From assembly GCA_003116995.1 (NCBI GenBank), contig BDSL01000002.1, positions 62,001 through 126,000 on the forward strand: a DNA stretch of 64,000 nt. Direction: 5' to 3'. This stretch comes from Yamagishiella unicocca. Its lineage: Eukaryota > Chlorophyta > Chlorophyceae > Chlamydomonadales > Volvocaceae. Shown here one piece after another: positions 10,261 through 21,300 of this stretch (position 1 is the first letter of the stretch; each line of letters begins with the position of its first letter). The notes beneath the pieces are model-generated. The model saw only the letters and a program-made list of their open reading frames with translations, searched no databases and had not been told where the DNA came from. The translations under genes were made by a program, and so were the position numbers.

Positions 10261-11571
10261 GTGGCACCCTTCCTGGGGGTCGCTGGCGGCCGTCTAGCCC
10301 GTGTGGAGGCCCGACTCCGCCCGGGTTTTTCAGCCCCCCGCGACGAACAGGAGGCGGTGTACCAGGAGGGGCTAGCGACCGCCAATCAGATGCTCCTGGG
10401 GGCACTGGCTCCCACCACCGTCGCCCGACAGGACGCCGCAAGCGTGTAGTTCCTGGACTGGCTCTCTCGATGCGGTCGGGGGCGGACATGGGCGGACTGC
10501 ACACCGGACGACGTGTTGGTCTTCATGGCGACCTGGTGGTTGCCTCACCACCGTGCCCAGGGTGGCGGCCCTGTTGGGCCCGCCGCCGTGAAGTCCTGCC
10601 TGTCCGCCCTCAGTGGGTTCTTCCTCAGAGTAGGGCGCAGCAGCCGCTATGACGCTCCTACCGGTCTGGGCAACCCCTGTGATTCGATCTGGGTTGAGGA
10701 CTTCCGCGCCTCCTACAAGCGTGCACGGGTGCTGGTCGGATACTCCGAAGTTTCCGCCGTGCCCATGACCCTTGCCAAGTACCGCGCCCTCGTGGCGTAC
10801 CTGTGGGGCTTAGTGGTGCAGGCCAGCCGCCCCCTGGAGCGGCTACTGCTGTTGAGGGACCACCTGTGCGTGCTGTTGCTGTGGCAAACGGCGGTGCGGG
10901 GGCACGACGTGGGCAAACTCGGGCTTGGGGACTTCGTCGACCCTGCGCAACCTCACCGCCGGCCGTACCCGGGTTTCCCGTTGCCGCCACCCTGAGAGTG
11001 GGGTCCCTCTCTGGCCCCCTCCCTGTGTTTCCGACAGCGAGGCACCAAGACTCATAAGCTGGCGCGCGCCCCGCTCGTGGAGCTGGTTCCCAACCCGGCG
11101 GAGCCAGCGTTCTGCCTTCCGCGGAGCCTGGCCTACTACCTGTGGTGCTGTGGCCAGCCCGACGCCCCGTCGGGGAGCCTCGTCCAGGACCTGTCGTTCC
11201 GGTCCCTGGCCCCGGACCAACGGGGCTTCAAGGAGACCGCACTACGCAGCGCGAGCCTGGCGGCCCGGATCCGCCTGCACTTGCAGGGGGCGGGGCTCTA
11301 CGAGGGGGACACCGTCCACAGTTTCCGCCGCGGCACCCTGCAGGCCTCGGAGGCGTCGGGTGAAGAGGTTCCCGCCTTGCTAGCTCTTGGGCAGTTGCGG
11401 AGCGCCGCCACGCTAGGCCGTTACTTGGATCCCCACCGTCACGAGCGGGACGTGCGGCCCCCCTGTGAGAGCCAGTTGTGGGCAATTTCTCCGCCGGCCT
11501 GTCGCTTCATGCTTGGGTGCTGTCCGCTAGGGCAGTGGGTTGGCTCTGTGATCGCGCGCAGTCTCCTGTGA
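10261..11571 (+). pseudogene. tyrosine recombinase with two in-frame stops
   Basis: One forward frame spans about 437 codons, interrupted only by TAG at 10447-10449 and TGA at 10993-10995. Catalytic features of tyrosine recombinases are visible in order: Arg in TAVRGHDVGKL (about 10890-10920), Lys in RGTKTHK (about 11040-11058), H-x-x-R in HSFRRG (11317-11334) and the nucleophile Tyr in GRYLDP (Tyr codon 11422-11424). The DDVLVFMATWW and AAVKSCLSALSGFF region upstream resembles the N-terminal SAM-like domain of such enzymes. It would cut and rejoin element DNA during integration. The stops make it a pseudogene unless both are removed by splicing; the second lies close before a possible acceptor (CCGACAG, about 11030-11036). 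Confidence 0.8.
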
Positions 11572-11856
11572 TGAGGTTCTCGCTGTGTTCTGGGGATTGA
11601 TTCCCTGCGCCCGAGGGTTGTCAGGTTTCCGGTTTTCGCCTCTCCGCCCAAACTACACATGGGGTGGTGGGTGGGTGAAGTTTTTGGCGGAGTCCCGGTG
11701 CCCCTAATGGGCCGCCCCCTGGACTACTGGGGCTTTAAATTGCTGGCAGTTGTGAATGTGTGCTGAGCAGAGGATGGTCGCTTGCTGGTCTTGGGATCTT
11801 GGGAGGGTCGGAGGATTGCAGCCGTCGTACAATGTTCCGAGCATTTAAGTCTCTGC

Positions 11857-11930
11857 GAGGATGTGCTTAGCGAGCAAAAATAACCTGTGCTCTGGAGCAC
11901 GTTTTCCACGGGAACCCGTTGGAAATTCAA
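11857..11930 (-). repeat. right arm of inverted repeat
   Basis: Reverse complement of 6625-6694 with very few mismatches (starts GAGGATGTGCTTAGCGAGC). It lies about 290 bases after the recombinase frame. A second GTGCTCCGGAGCAC palindrome follows at about 11932-11945. Confidence 0.9.
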
Positions 11931-11997
11931 AGTGCTCCGGAGCACACTTTCCACGTAAACCCGTTGGAAGCCCTTACCCAGGAATTCATCGGGGTCA

Positions 11998-12160
11998 AAT
12001 ACTGCGCTTCCGTCCTCCACGAGCGTAGTGCGGCGACTGTTACTAGGCAACGACTGGGCAATATATTAGCGGTAGCCAAGCCCAACTTCTAACCATACTA
12101 AGTCGCAAAACATCTGGGTGGTTGTAGTTAGTGGGGCGCACGCCGCGACAGGACCGCACC
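11998..12160 (+). repeat. right direct repeat of the element
   Basis: Same-orientation relative of 6190-6350. From its end to 12846 I see no gene; the stretch leads into the upstream region of PAO copy 2. Confidence 0.8.
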
Positions 12161-12846
12161 TTGTGCTCGACTCGTATACGGTGGGTGGTGGCGACATCGC
12201 GTGTGGGAATGACGACGTCACGTTGTGGGCCAGTCATGGGAGGGCTTCGCTTCGCTGCAACATTTGGAACCAACCTATTACAGACTTTGAGAGCCCCGCT
12301 CCTTCACATCACTGTCCGTAGGTAAAGCGCGTCGTAGCGCGGACTCAACACCCTTGGAGCTTTGCGCGTCGAATTACCGCTCGCTGGGATAGGCAGGGAC
12401 ACAGAAAACGCAAGGGGTGAACAGAAAGGATGGCCGCTACCCTCAAGCCTTGCTACCACGCTTTGGCACCGCGTGCAGCGATGAAAAGTGACCCTCAAAA
12501 GTGAGTGTATCCGATTGCTGCCGGTGCGCCGCAAATCCGCAATGCACCCCCTTCGCGTCGGTGCCACCAATCTCCTGGAACCGATGCAAGGGTAGGCAAA
12601 CGTTGTCGCGCGCTGCCTGGTTGTAGATCAACGAATCGCAGCTTGCCATGGAAGGACGATCCCCTTTGGGCTTGCGTAACCTTTGGACTGTTTGGCCTCA
12701 TTTGGCTTTCAAGGAATGGTGGCTTAGGCCGATGACCTTGAGGCGTCTTTGCGACCCCTTACGTGTGGTGGTCAATTCGCACCGAGCACCGCGATCGTCA
12801 CGCTGCCCTGTCGCGCTGCCGCGCCTTCCACACGTCCCAAGCGAGC

Positions 12847-15800
12847 ATGTCCCTGCCCCGCAGAATATCCGCTTTCCACAACTCCATCCCAAACTGTGGT
12901 CGCCGACAGGCAATCAGTTGCGTCCCATGATCCTGCCCCGAAACCGTAACAACCGTATTAGTTGTCGCCAGGCGAGGTTGCGACGAGAGGGACCTCTAAC
13001 GTGTTTTACAGTAAATGTCCGGCTTTCAAGGCCTTAAGTTGGGAACGGAACGCCTATTCTAGGCCCGCTTCCAGGTCTCACTTTCACTTCCCTCGCCCGT
13101 AGGATTTACCAGCGCCACCCGCTGCTGTCCCACCGCCGGGTCCAGCCCCACCGCCGGACCTGCGGCTTGCGGCTGGCAAGTGCCGCTGTGGAGGTGCAGG
13201 AAACGGCCTCAGCTGCTGCTGCTGCTGCCGCGCCCCTGGGTGCAGAGCGCAGCAGCGGTGTGGCGACGGCTGTTGAGCCGGTGGCGGCACCCTTCGTGTG
13301 GACCAGGTGCGCGGCGGGCCTGGGAGCCGAGGAGGGGCTGTCAGGCCTATACACCGCTGTGGCCGCCCGCCGGTACCCCAGCCGACCACCGGTGCACTTT
13401 CGGAGCTCCGCGACCAGGCCTCGCCGTACGGTGCCGTTCTCATCCCGTCCTCCTCGCCCCTGACCCCCCGCGCTCCCCCTCCCCCCTCCAGCCACTGGTG
13501 GCCGCTGCTGCCCGAGGCCTACCTGCGCCCCGAGCGGCCCAACCCCGTGACGCTGCTGGGCATCCCAATGGTGGTGTGGCGGGACGGGGCGGGCAGCTGG
13601 CGCGTGTTCAAGGACCAGTGCCCGCACCGCATGGCGCCGCTGTCAGGCAGGAGGGGCGGAGGGCGGGGGCGGGGCGGGCAGGTGGAGGCCGGGAACGTCC
13701 CCCCGGGAACGTCTCCAGCGTGTTCGAGTCCTGATGCAACCACTCAAGGAGTTGACCAACACGGTCGCAGATGCGGAGCTCGCCTGCCGCATTGTCCACC
13801 TGCCCACGTTGTTCTTCAAACACCTGCCGCAACCCCCTCATGTCTGCAGAGGGGCGGCTGGAGGCTGACGGCACTCTGTCCTGTTCGTACCACGGCTGGC
13901 GCTTTGGTGGTTCCGGAGCCTGCAGCCGCATCCCCCAGGCGGTGGACTCCTCGGCGGAGGCGGCCGCGTGCAGCAGCCGCCGCTCGTGCGCCACCACGTA
14001 CCCGGTGAAGATGGAGGTGAGGGGAGGGGGCGTGTTGGCAGGAAAGAACATCGCTTGTTGTCCGAAACTCTGGGGGGGCTAAGCCTTTCTTTAGATATCT
14101 GTATCGTGGAAGAGACCAGGCAAGAAAATATATGATGAAAACGCCCTTGATCGCTCCTTGTCAACACCGATACCTTGCATGACCCTGCCTGCCTGCCGCC
14201 CGGCCCACATCCGGCCCCTCCGCCAACCCCCAAACGCCAGGCTGGCATGCTGTGGGTCTGGCCCGACGCGGCGCCGGATGCGGCGGCGACGGCCGCCGCC
14301 ACACCCGTCCTGATAAGCAACGACCTGCGACGCCGTAGCTTGGAGCTGGAGGCTTACCGGCGGGCTAGTAGCGACGGCAGCCGCAGCAGCGGCGCCAGCA
14401 GCGACGTGCCGCCTGTGGCTGAGGCCATAGGGACCAAGAAACCTGCCCCACGCATCGACTGGTTCATGCGGGAGCTGCCGTACAGCTATGAGGTCCTGCT
14501 TGAGAACCTGATTGACCCGGCGCACCTGCCGTTCAGCCACCACGGCCTGAGCCCAAGCTTTTGTAGGTGAGGATGGGGCAGGCGGTCTGGGCCTGCCGCC
14601 TCAAGATTCCTAAAGCGATTGTAAGGTGCGTACGGCGCAACAAAGCAATGTCGACGTTGCCGGCGTTGTAGATGTAATGTGTGCTGGTGTCGTGGCTGGA
14701 GGTAGAGTGCGCTGGTATCGTGGCCGGAGAGGTAGGTTCCTGGGTTAGGAAAAGACGGCATCCAGGGTATGCTGCTGCATGGCAGTCCATACCCCCCCTA
14801 GCTTGCTCGCCCGCCTGCCGAGTCCCTCCCCCCTCCCCGCGCCCAGGTCCAAGGGCGGCCCCATGCCGATGCAGCCGCACAGCGTGGTCTCCGATGCCGG
14901 TGCGCCGGAGCAACCCGCCCAGCAGCAGCAAGGGCAGCTGCTGCCGCCATCGCCCCCTCAGCAGCACGAGCGCCAGCAGCAGCCACGCGACGTCGGGGCT
15001 GAGGCGGCGGCGGCGGCCCCGCTGCACTGGGCTCGGCCCAGCGGCCCCGACCTTGAGTACGACTTTCTGGGCAACGTCGGCCGCGACGGCACCGTCAGCG
15101 TCACCATGCCCCATCACATCGTGTACACCTACCGGATGGGCCAGGTGGGTGGGTGTTCGCAGCCCCTGTGGCCGACCAGCAGCCACGTGCACTCCCAAGC
15201 TGCCTGCTGCTGCTAGCCGCTGGGCCCCGGCTCTGGCCTTAGCCGCCGACGCGGTGTCTTACACCCGGAACCTCACTGAAACGCCTGCTGCTACATTGAT
15301 CTCTTCCCGCGCGCCACCGTTCGTTTACGTGCCGCGCAGTTCCAGCTGCGCAACGAGCTCTTCGCCACACCCATAAGTCCGGGGCGCTGCCGCTTCTTCG
15401 CGGTGCTGCGTGAGGAGCTGCCCAAGCTGCCGCCCCTCCACAAAGTCGGCTTCAAGCAGGCGATAGAAAGCCTGGAACTAGTGTGAGTAGTCGGACGGGG
15501 GTGCCCGGTGGGCGGAGACGGCCGAGGCGACTATTGTGGCGGCGGTAGGTTTGGCTTGGCGGCGGCGGCCTGGTCCGCGGGCAGGGGCCAGGTGGCGGGA
15601 ACCATTCCGTTCGGTCCACTTAACAGCTGGACTAGCATGTGCTGTGCTGAGCGCCACTTGAGTCCTTCAGGCCGCACTCAGCTGAGCATTGTCGCTTTGA
15701 TTTCAGTGACCTGGCCCGGCGGTTTCCAAAGCTACCGTATGAGCCTCGCCCCGACACAGATTTGCAGCAAACCTCCTTCCCTCGTACTTAGTCGCGGGAG

Positions 15801-17105
15801 CCGCTTCTTGCTCCGGCCCTCAACGACCTGTCAGTCCCCGCCTCCCGCCCGGCTAGCGGTGCAGGCTGGACCCCGTGGGTGTGTCCCACAGTATGACCAA
15901 CCAGCTTCTGGACGGCGACAGCGTCTTCCTAAACGTGCAGGTGGGCAGCCGGGGACAAGGGGCCGGGGGGTCTTGTTGAAGTCTGGAGTCACGGGCTTCG
16001 GGACGCGCCCCCTGCACCCCACCTCCCTGTCCTGCTGTGAGCCTGTGACCTTCCACAACACCCGTCCGCACCACCCCTCCGCACCACCCCTCCGTGCGTA
16101 CTGCGCCGCACTGCCGCTGCCCCCACCTGCCGTACGTACAGGACGAGGTGCTGCGGGAGGTGGAGGCGGAGGCGGACGCGGAGGCGCTGAGGAAGCAGCT
16201 GACTGCCGCTGACGACAGCGCCGCCACCGTCGGAGGCTCCGGCGGCGGCAGCGTGTGGTCTCGCGCCTACTACCTGCCCACCCCTGCTGACAGCTGCATG
16301 CTGGCGGGTCGCAAGTGGCTGGAGGAGCGGGCGGGCGGCGGCCCCTTCCGATCGCGCCAGCGGCAGCTGCTGGCCGGGCGTGGCGAGCAGCCGGCGGATG
16401 GGATCAAGGCGGCTGCTGTGGGGAAGGCCGTACCCGGCGCGGTGAGTGAGGTGCAGGGGAGAGATTCGAGGAAGACCCGTTAGAACAGACGTTTTTAGAT
16501 ATGCAGGGGCGGGAGGGAGGGAACGAGGCGCTTGCAGTGGGGCTGCTTGCACCAGGAATGGTGTCCACGGCAGCAATCCGGTGAACTGCGTTGCGGCACT
16601 GTCCGCGGGGATCCGCCGTCGTCTGCTTCTCCGACATCGCGTATCCAGGGCAGCGGTAGTGGAGCAGCCCGATGTGCTCTGTGGCCATGCAGCCCAGCAT
16701 TGATCCAGGTTTCGTATGAAAGATGGTTGCTGCTTATCGAGTACCATCGACGCACCCGCCCCCCACCCACAGGCTCCCACCCCCGAGGCCCGCAGGCGTG
16801 TGCTCGACCGCTATGAGCAGCACACGCGCCACTGCCCCGTCTGCCTCCCGCGGCTGGAGCAGCTGCAGCGGCTGGCGGCTGCCGCGAAGACCGCCCAGGC
16901 GGTGTGTCTGCTGGGCGTGTGCGTCGGCGGGGGCGCACTGGGAGCGGCGGTGGCGGTCAAGGGCGCGGCCGCGGCTGTCTGGCCGGCTGCGCTGGCGGCG
17001 GTGTTCGCGGCGCTGTGGCTGCTGGCGTCGAGGGCAGGGGCGGCGGCGCAGAGCTGGGCGCAGAAGTTCATGTTCCAGGACTACGTGCACGCGGAGAAGG
17101 ACTGA
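12847..17105 (+). CDS. PAO-family Rieske oxygenase, copy 2
   Basis: Tandem paralogue of copy 1. Exons from 13492 on are well supported: 13492-13646, 13850-14016, 14241-14566, 14847-15144, 15340-15482, 15892-15940, 16142-16441, 16773-17105; the one before ends at 13306. The proposed start (ATG 12847, MSLPRRISAFHNSIPNCGRR, like a chloroplast transit peptide and alignable with copy 1) and the join 12916/13075 through a weak GTTGCG donor are tentative; the resulting protein would be 690 residues. Seen: Rieske motifs CPHR and CSYHGW, N-x2-D-x2-H-x4-H iron site (ENLIDPAHLPFSHH), C-terminal HCPVC and a hydrophobic C-terminus ending DYVHAEKD. The first intron after the CPHR exon uses a GC donor, as in copy 1; the acceptor before 15892 is a normal CAG. 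This is the copy with intact canonical splicing elsewhere. Role: probable oxygenolytic step in chlorophyll breakdown, or a related envelope oxygenase. Confidence 0.88.
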
Positions 17106-18345
17106 AGGAAGCGCGCGGATGAGCTCTGCGCGTGCACGTTCCTGATAGCCGTGGTGCAAGGGACGGTTGTGGGGTGGCATAAAGACCGGTTACACGACAT
17201 CGGTACAGGGATGGAGGGCAGGAGGGATAGGGTAGTCGCCCGATTGCTGTGTGTGAGGAGCACATTGTCCGTGGCGTCCCGTGTCGGGATTTATGTTAGA
17301 CGCATCGCGTGTATGATTATGTACCGGTACGGACGCACCATACATCGCACGTATGATGGTGGCGTTCTGTTGGCTCAGCGTGCTCTGGTCCAGCTCGCGG
17401 CTGGTTATGGCACGCAAGACACGTGCGCTGGATCTCGGAGGTTTGGTTTGGGCCGCACAAAGCTAGGCACAGGCTCTGGGCATCACACACGCTGACCTAA
17501 ACAGGCGTGTGGGTGTGTTTTGGGACCCAAGGAAACTTTTGGTAGGTCTATGGAACAGCCTCCAACGTGTAACGTAGTCTTCTTACTTCCTCGCATGTGT
17601 TGTCGAACGTGGATAACTGGCGCATCCGAGGGGGCGTACAGCAGATTAGGTGTGTGAGAACACCGGTGTAAGAGAACCACCGGAATTGCGCCGGTAACAT
17701 AACGGCGCCATTCATGCTTTCAGATGCGCAAGCGCTCCTGTTATGTTCGAATTGCCCTGAGCCAAACCTCATGTGGATTCCTAAGCGTATGTGGAATCGC
17801 CGCATTGCCACGTTTCGGACCTATTAGCTAGGGTACAGCGGCCTATGTTTGCTTAACCATACTTCTCCTTGCCGCTCCGAGTCTGGATAACTTTCATGTA
17901 AAAAATTGTAATGCAATCTAATCCCGTGAGCGCCCTGCAGCCAGGACGAGCTCAATAGCGGTTGCGCGGCCTGGTGACGGGCTTTCGGACCTTGCAAGTA
18001 TACCGTTATCATAATTATAATTGGGGCTGCATTTGCATGTATGCGTATGGTAAGCTATTGCCGGAGACGCGGAGAGGATTCCACGTGTGGGTATGGGACC
18101 GTACCACGGGACAGCGTGGGTCTTTCGTCAGTGCTATCAGCTGCTTCCGGCATCAACATTCCACTAAATGCACCAATGTACACGCAATTACACGTCTGTG
18201 CGTGCGGCATACGTACATGGGATTCAGGGTTCCATGGTTATCTCTCCTGCACGGCACAATCTCGTACAAGAAAGTAGTTTGGCCTGCTGGCCCATAGTCT
18301 CGAAAGCTGTGGCGAAGGTATAACGGTTTTTAGAGGTCTTCAGCC
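17106..18345. other. intergenic, PAO copy 2 to ATP-grasp gene
   Basis: No coding frame is supported. It should hold the PAO copy 2 3' UTR and, at its right end, the leader of the next gene. A TGTAA motif at 17568-17572 is the first plausible poly(A) signal after the stop. Confidence 0.6.
17568..17572 (+). promoter_or_regulatory. candidate poly(A) signal of PAO copy 2
   Basis: TGTAA, about 460 bases after the stop codon at 17105. Confidence 0.4.
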
Positions 18346-21300
18346 ATGAAGAAGTCAGCTCTCAGCGCTGCGCTTGCGGGCGGGGCACCGGCCCCTGCCT
18401 CGGCTACCGCGACTCCCACGCAAGGCAAGGCAACATTCCTGGAATCGAGCGCATTTCCATGCGTAGAGTATGCTGACGTGATCGATGGAGTGAAGACGGT
18501 GGAGGAGTTAGGTGCGGCTGTGGACCAGTTCGCTAATCTCAAGTTCGTGGACATTGCGATTGTGGGCTCCGCTCCCACGAATGTGCTGCTGGATGGCGTG
18601 CCGCTGGTGAGATAGCATGCTTCCGCAAGTTTTAGCCGACAGAAAGTGCGTCGATTTGGACAATCAGCAAACCCTGGTGTGAAACCTGCGCGAGCGCAGG
18701 CGGACTACCCGCTGAACCCTCGTAGGAGAAGAGCTGGTGAGGAGACAACTCCAGAAATTGCGGCCTCGCTGGTGAGCGTAACGGGGGTCCTGTCGTCGCC
18801 GCACGTGACGGTGCGGTCGATCGCCTGACGACGGGTCTCTTCACACTGCAGGGCGCGCAGAACAGCCTGCCAGTGCCCTCTTCGAGCCTCTCGTCAAACT
18901 TCCTCTCCAAAGCCGTCATCGGCTCGCTGCCAAAGGGCCTGACCAACGAGGACAAAATGAGGATTATGCAGACTATCCCGCTGTCGCCGTCGGGTGCGCT
19001 GCTCAAGGAGATGAATATGGTGCGTCTACGTGCGCTTGCTATGTGTTCAATTGGCATAACCCTGGACACCACACGAATCGGCCCTTCCCCGCAGCGTCTT
19101 CTGGTGTCAGACACTGATTTTTTAGAAAGGGAGTTCGACCGACTTTGCGTCGGAGATAAGCTCAGGCTCAGGGGGTTGTGGCAGATGGGTGGAGGATGGG
19201 GCTTCCACCTCTTGGGCAGCGGACAGGCGAAACACACACAGACTTCGCACGCCGCACAATCACATCAACGCACTATGATTGCAATTGTAGATCAGGACTT
19301 CCAGAGCCTGTTTTGGTATCCGTCATCCCTTGGTGATTGATCCTACGTCTCAGCTTGCAAACCAGCGCCATGCATGCCCAGAGCGCCTGATCCGCGCCCA
19401 GAGTGCTGATGCCGTCGAACTCCTACAACTGCGTGTCTCTCCGTCTCTCGCCGTCTCTCTCCGTATCATGCTTTGCGATTCATTGCACCATGAAGAGGGG
19501 TCCGTCAGGCCAGCGGCGATAGGAGGAAGGCAGGTGTGCCGAAATAGGATAGCCGGGAGCTGGGTGAACTTCCTGTTGTATTCGGGGTTCAGGATCAGCT
19601 ATGAAGTATGGCTTCCCTCCGGGATTGCATCGGCACCTGAGGCGCAGCTTAAGGTGCACAACCTCCGGAACCCCCGCCTTTGCGGTCCGTCGGTACTACG
19701 ACATGGCTTGAGTGGCTGTGTCGCAACTCGCCAGACACAACGCATCGTCACCGGAATGTGCCTGGTCCGTCCCACACGTCGATCGCACAACTGGTCCCCG
19801 CAGCGCCCAGCAGCGCCCAGCCTCCACGCGTCTCTTCTCACCCGCCCATATCTCCACATCACGTCTTCCTCAGTGTCAGGCGGTGTGCCCGATGGTTCTA
19901 CCTTTTGGTCTGGAACCCACTGTAACCGTTACAACAACAACCGTGAATCGGTGTCTGGACAGTGAATCGTTAGTGGGTAAGGGTTACAGGTATCACCCTG
20001 TCCTCATCACCCTCCCCGCCTGCGCCACTCCGCCCCGCCCACCCACCGCCACAACGGCGTCCTGCCCCCTCAGGACGCCGTCTCCAGCCGCACCGTCGAC
20101 GGCCGCAGCCTGCGCCGCACCGTGCTCAAGGGGGCCGTCATGGTGTTCGTGACGGCTGGCTACAGCGGCAAGCGGTTCATTTTTGAAAAGGCCAAGGAGC
20201 TGGGCGTGAGGACCGTGGTGCTGGACGGCCCGGACAGGTGGGATGGGCGGCAGGGCCGGGCCCGGCCGCGAGATGGACCGCGTGGGTGCCGAGGTGGTCT
20301 CTGTCCAAACCCCGTCGCAGGGATGTGGGCGGGGTGGGGGTGGGAGAGCTGGAAGGGTAATTGGACATGTGGGAGGTGCTTTTTTATAAGAGAATAAGTG
20401 GGAGGGGGGCCTGCGTGGTGGCAGGGGATCGGTGGCAGGGGGATTGGTGGCGGGAGGGGCGCAGGCGTGGGCGGTCAGGGGTCGGAGGCGAGGCCAAAGG
20501 GAGCTGGGGTGATAGTGGGTTTGGGGATGCATTTGGGTGCGAGTGCGGGCGACAGGGAACGCCGGACCCTCGCGGCGAAGAACCGGGGGATGCGGGAAAG
20601 CGAGGGAGAGATCAATGCGGCAGGATTGGAGCTAATGAGGGGAAAAGGGGGAAAGGGGTTGGGAATGGGAGGTCGGGATTATGTGCGTGGGGACGGCGCG
20701 AGGTGGCTCACGCACGTGGAGGAGGGCGGGGGCGGACATGCCGGGGCGTCAAGGGTTGCGGGCAAGTCCAGCGCTAACTGGCTCGTGCTGCTCACACACC
20801 ATGTCCTCGTGTCGCTCAACTCGGGGCCTTAGGGCGGGTCATGGCAGGTCAGAGGCGGAGGGCGGGGTGCGGTGCGGCCCGGGGGGTGGGGCGCGGCGGG
20901 TGGGTCAGGAGTGCATGCGCTGGGGCTGGGAGCGACGGGCGGTCAGTTTCGGTGGGGAAAGCTTCAGGCGAGCAAGATGATGGCTGGAGTCTGACAGGCG
21001 CTCTGCGGTGCATCTTCTCGGGATGGATGCTGCCTTTTTGTGTTCGAGGGCGTCCTCGCGCAAGGGCTTTTTGCAGCGACGCAGGTCCCTGTGTCACAGT
21101 GTGCGCTGCGGAGAACGCACGATGCACCACGCTACTCACTCTCATCAGCGCAGATCTGCCTGGCCTGACACCGCTGTTGCTGCTGTCTTTCACGCGTTGG
21201 TTGCCGTCAACGCCACCCGCAGCTGGGTGCAGCTGCTGGAGAAGGACGGCGTCATTGAGAAGTTCGTGCCCATTGACTTCACGGACGTGGAGACCGTCTT

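Larger units (their letters stand above)
6180..12160. mobile_element. degenerate tyrosine-recombinase element (DIRS/TOC3-like or Crypton-like)
   Basis: The interval is bounded by related direct repeats (about 6190-6350 and 11998-12160). Inside these lies an inverted pair (6625-6694 and 11857-11930). It contains a tyrosine-recombinase reading frame (10261-11571), a possible gag-like frame (from 8009), a perfect palindrome and minisatellites. Elements with split direct/inverted repeats and a tyrosine recombinase are known in this algal group (TOC1/TOC3, Kangaroo). I see no reverse transcriptase or RNase H, so it is either a non-autonomous DIRS-type copy or a Crypton-type element. Boundaries are estimates from the repeats; no target-site duplication was identified. 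Confidence 0.6.

Noticed and set aside
19020..20073. Possible extra exon inside the second intron of the ATP-grasp gene (for example near 19330-19965)
   Set aside because: Flanking exons already join in phase, and the open frame there shows no ATP-grasp-family sequence.
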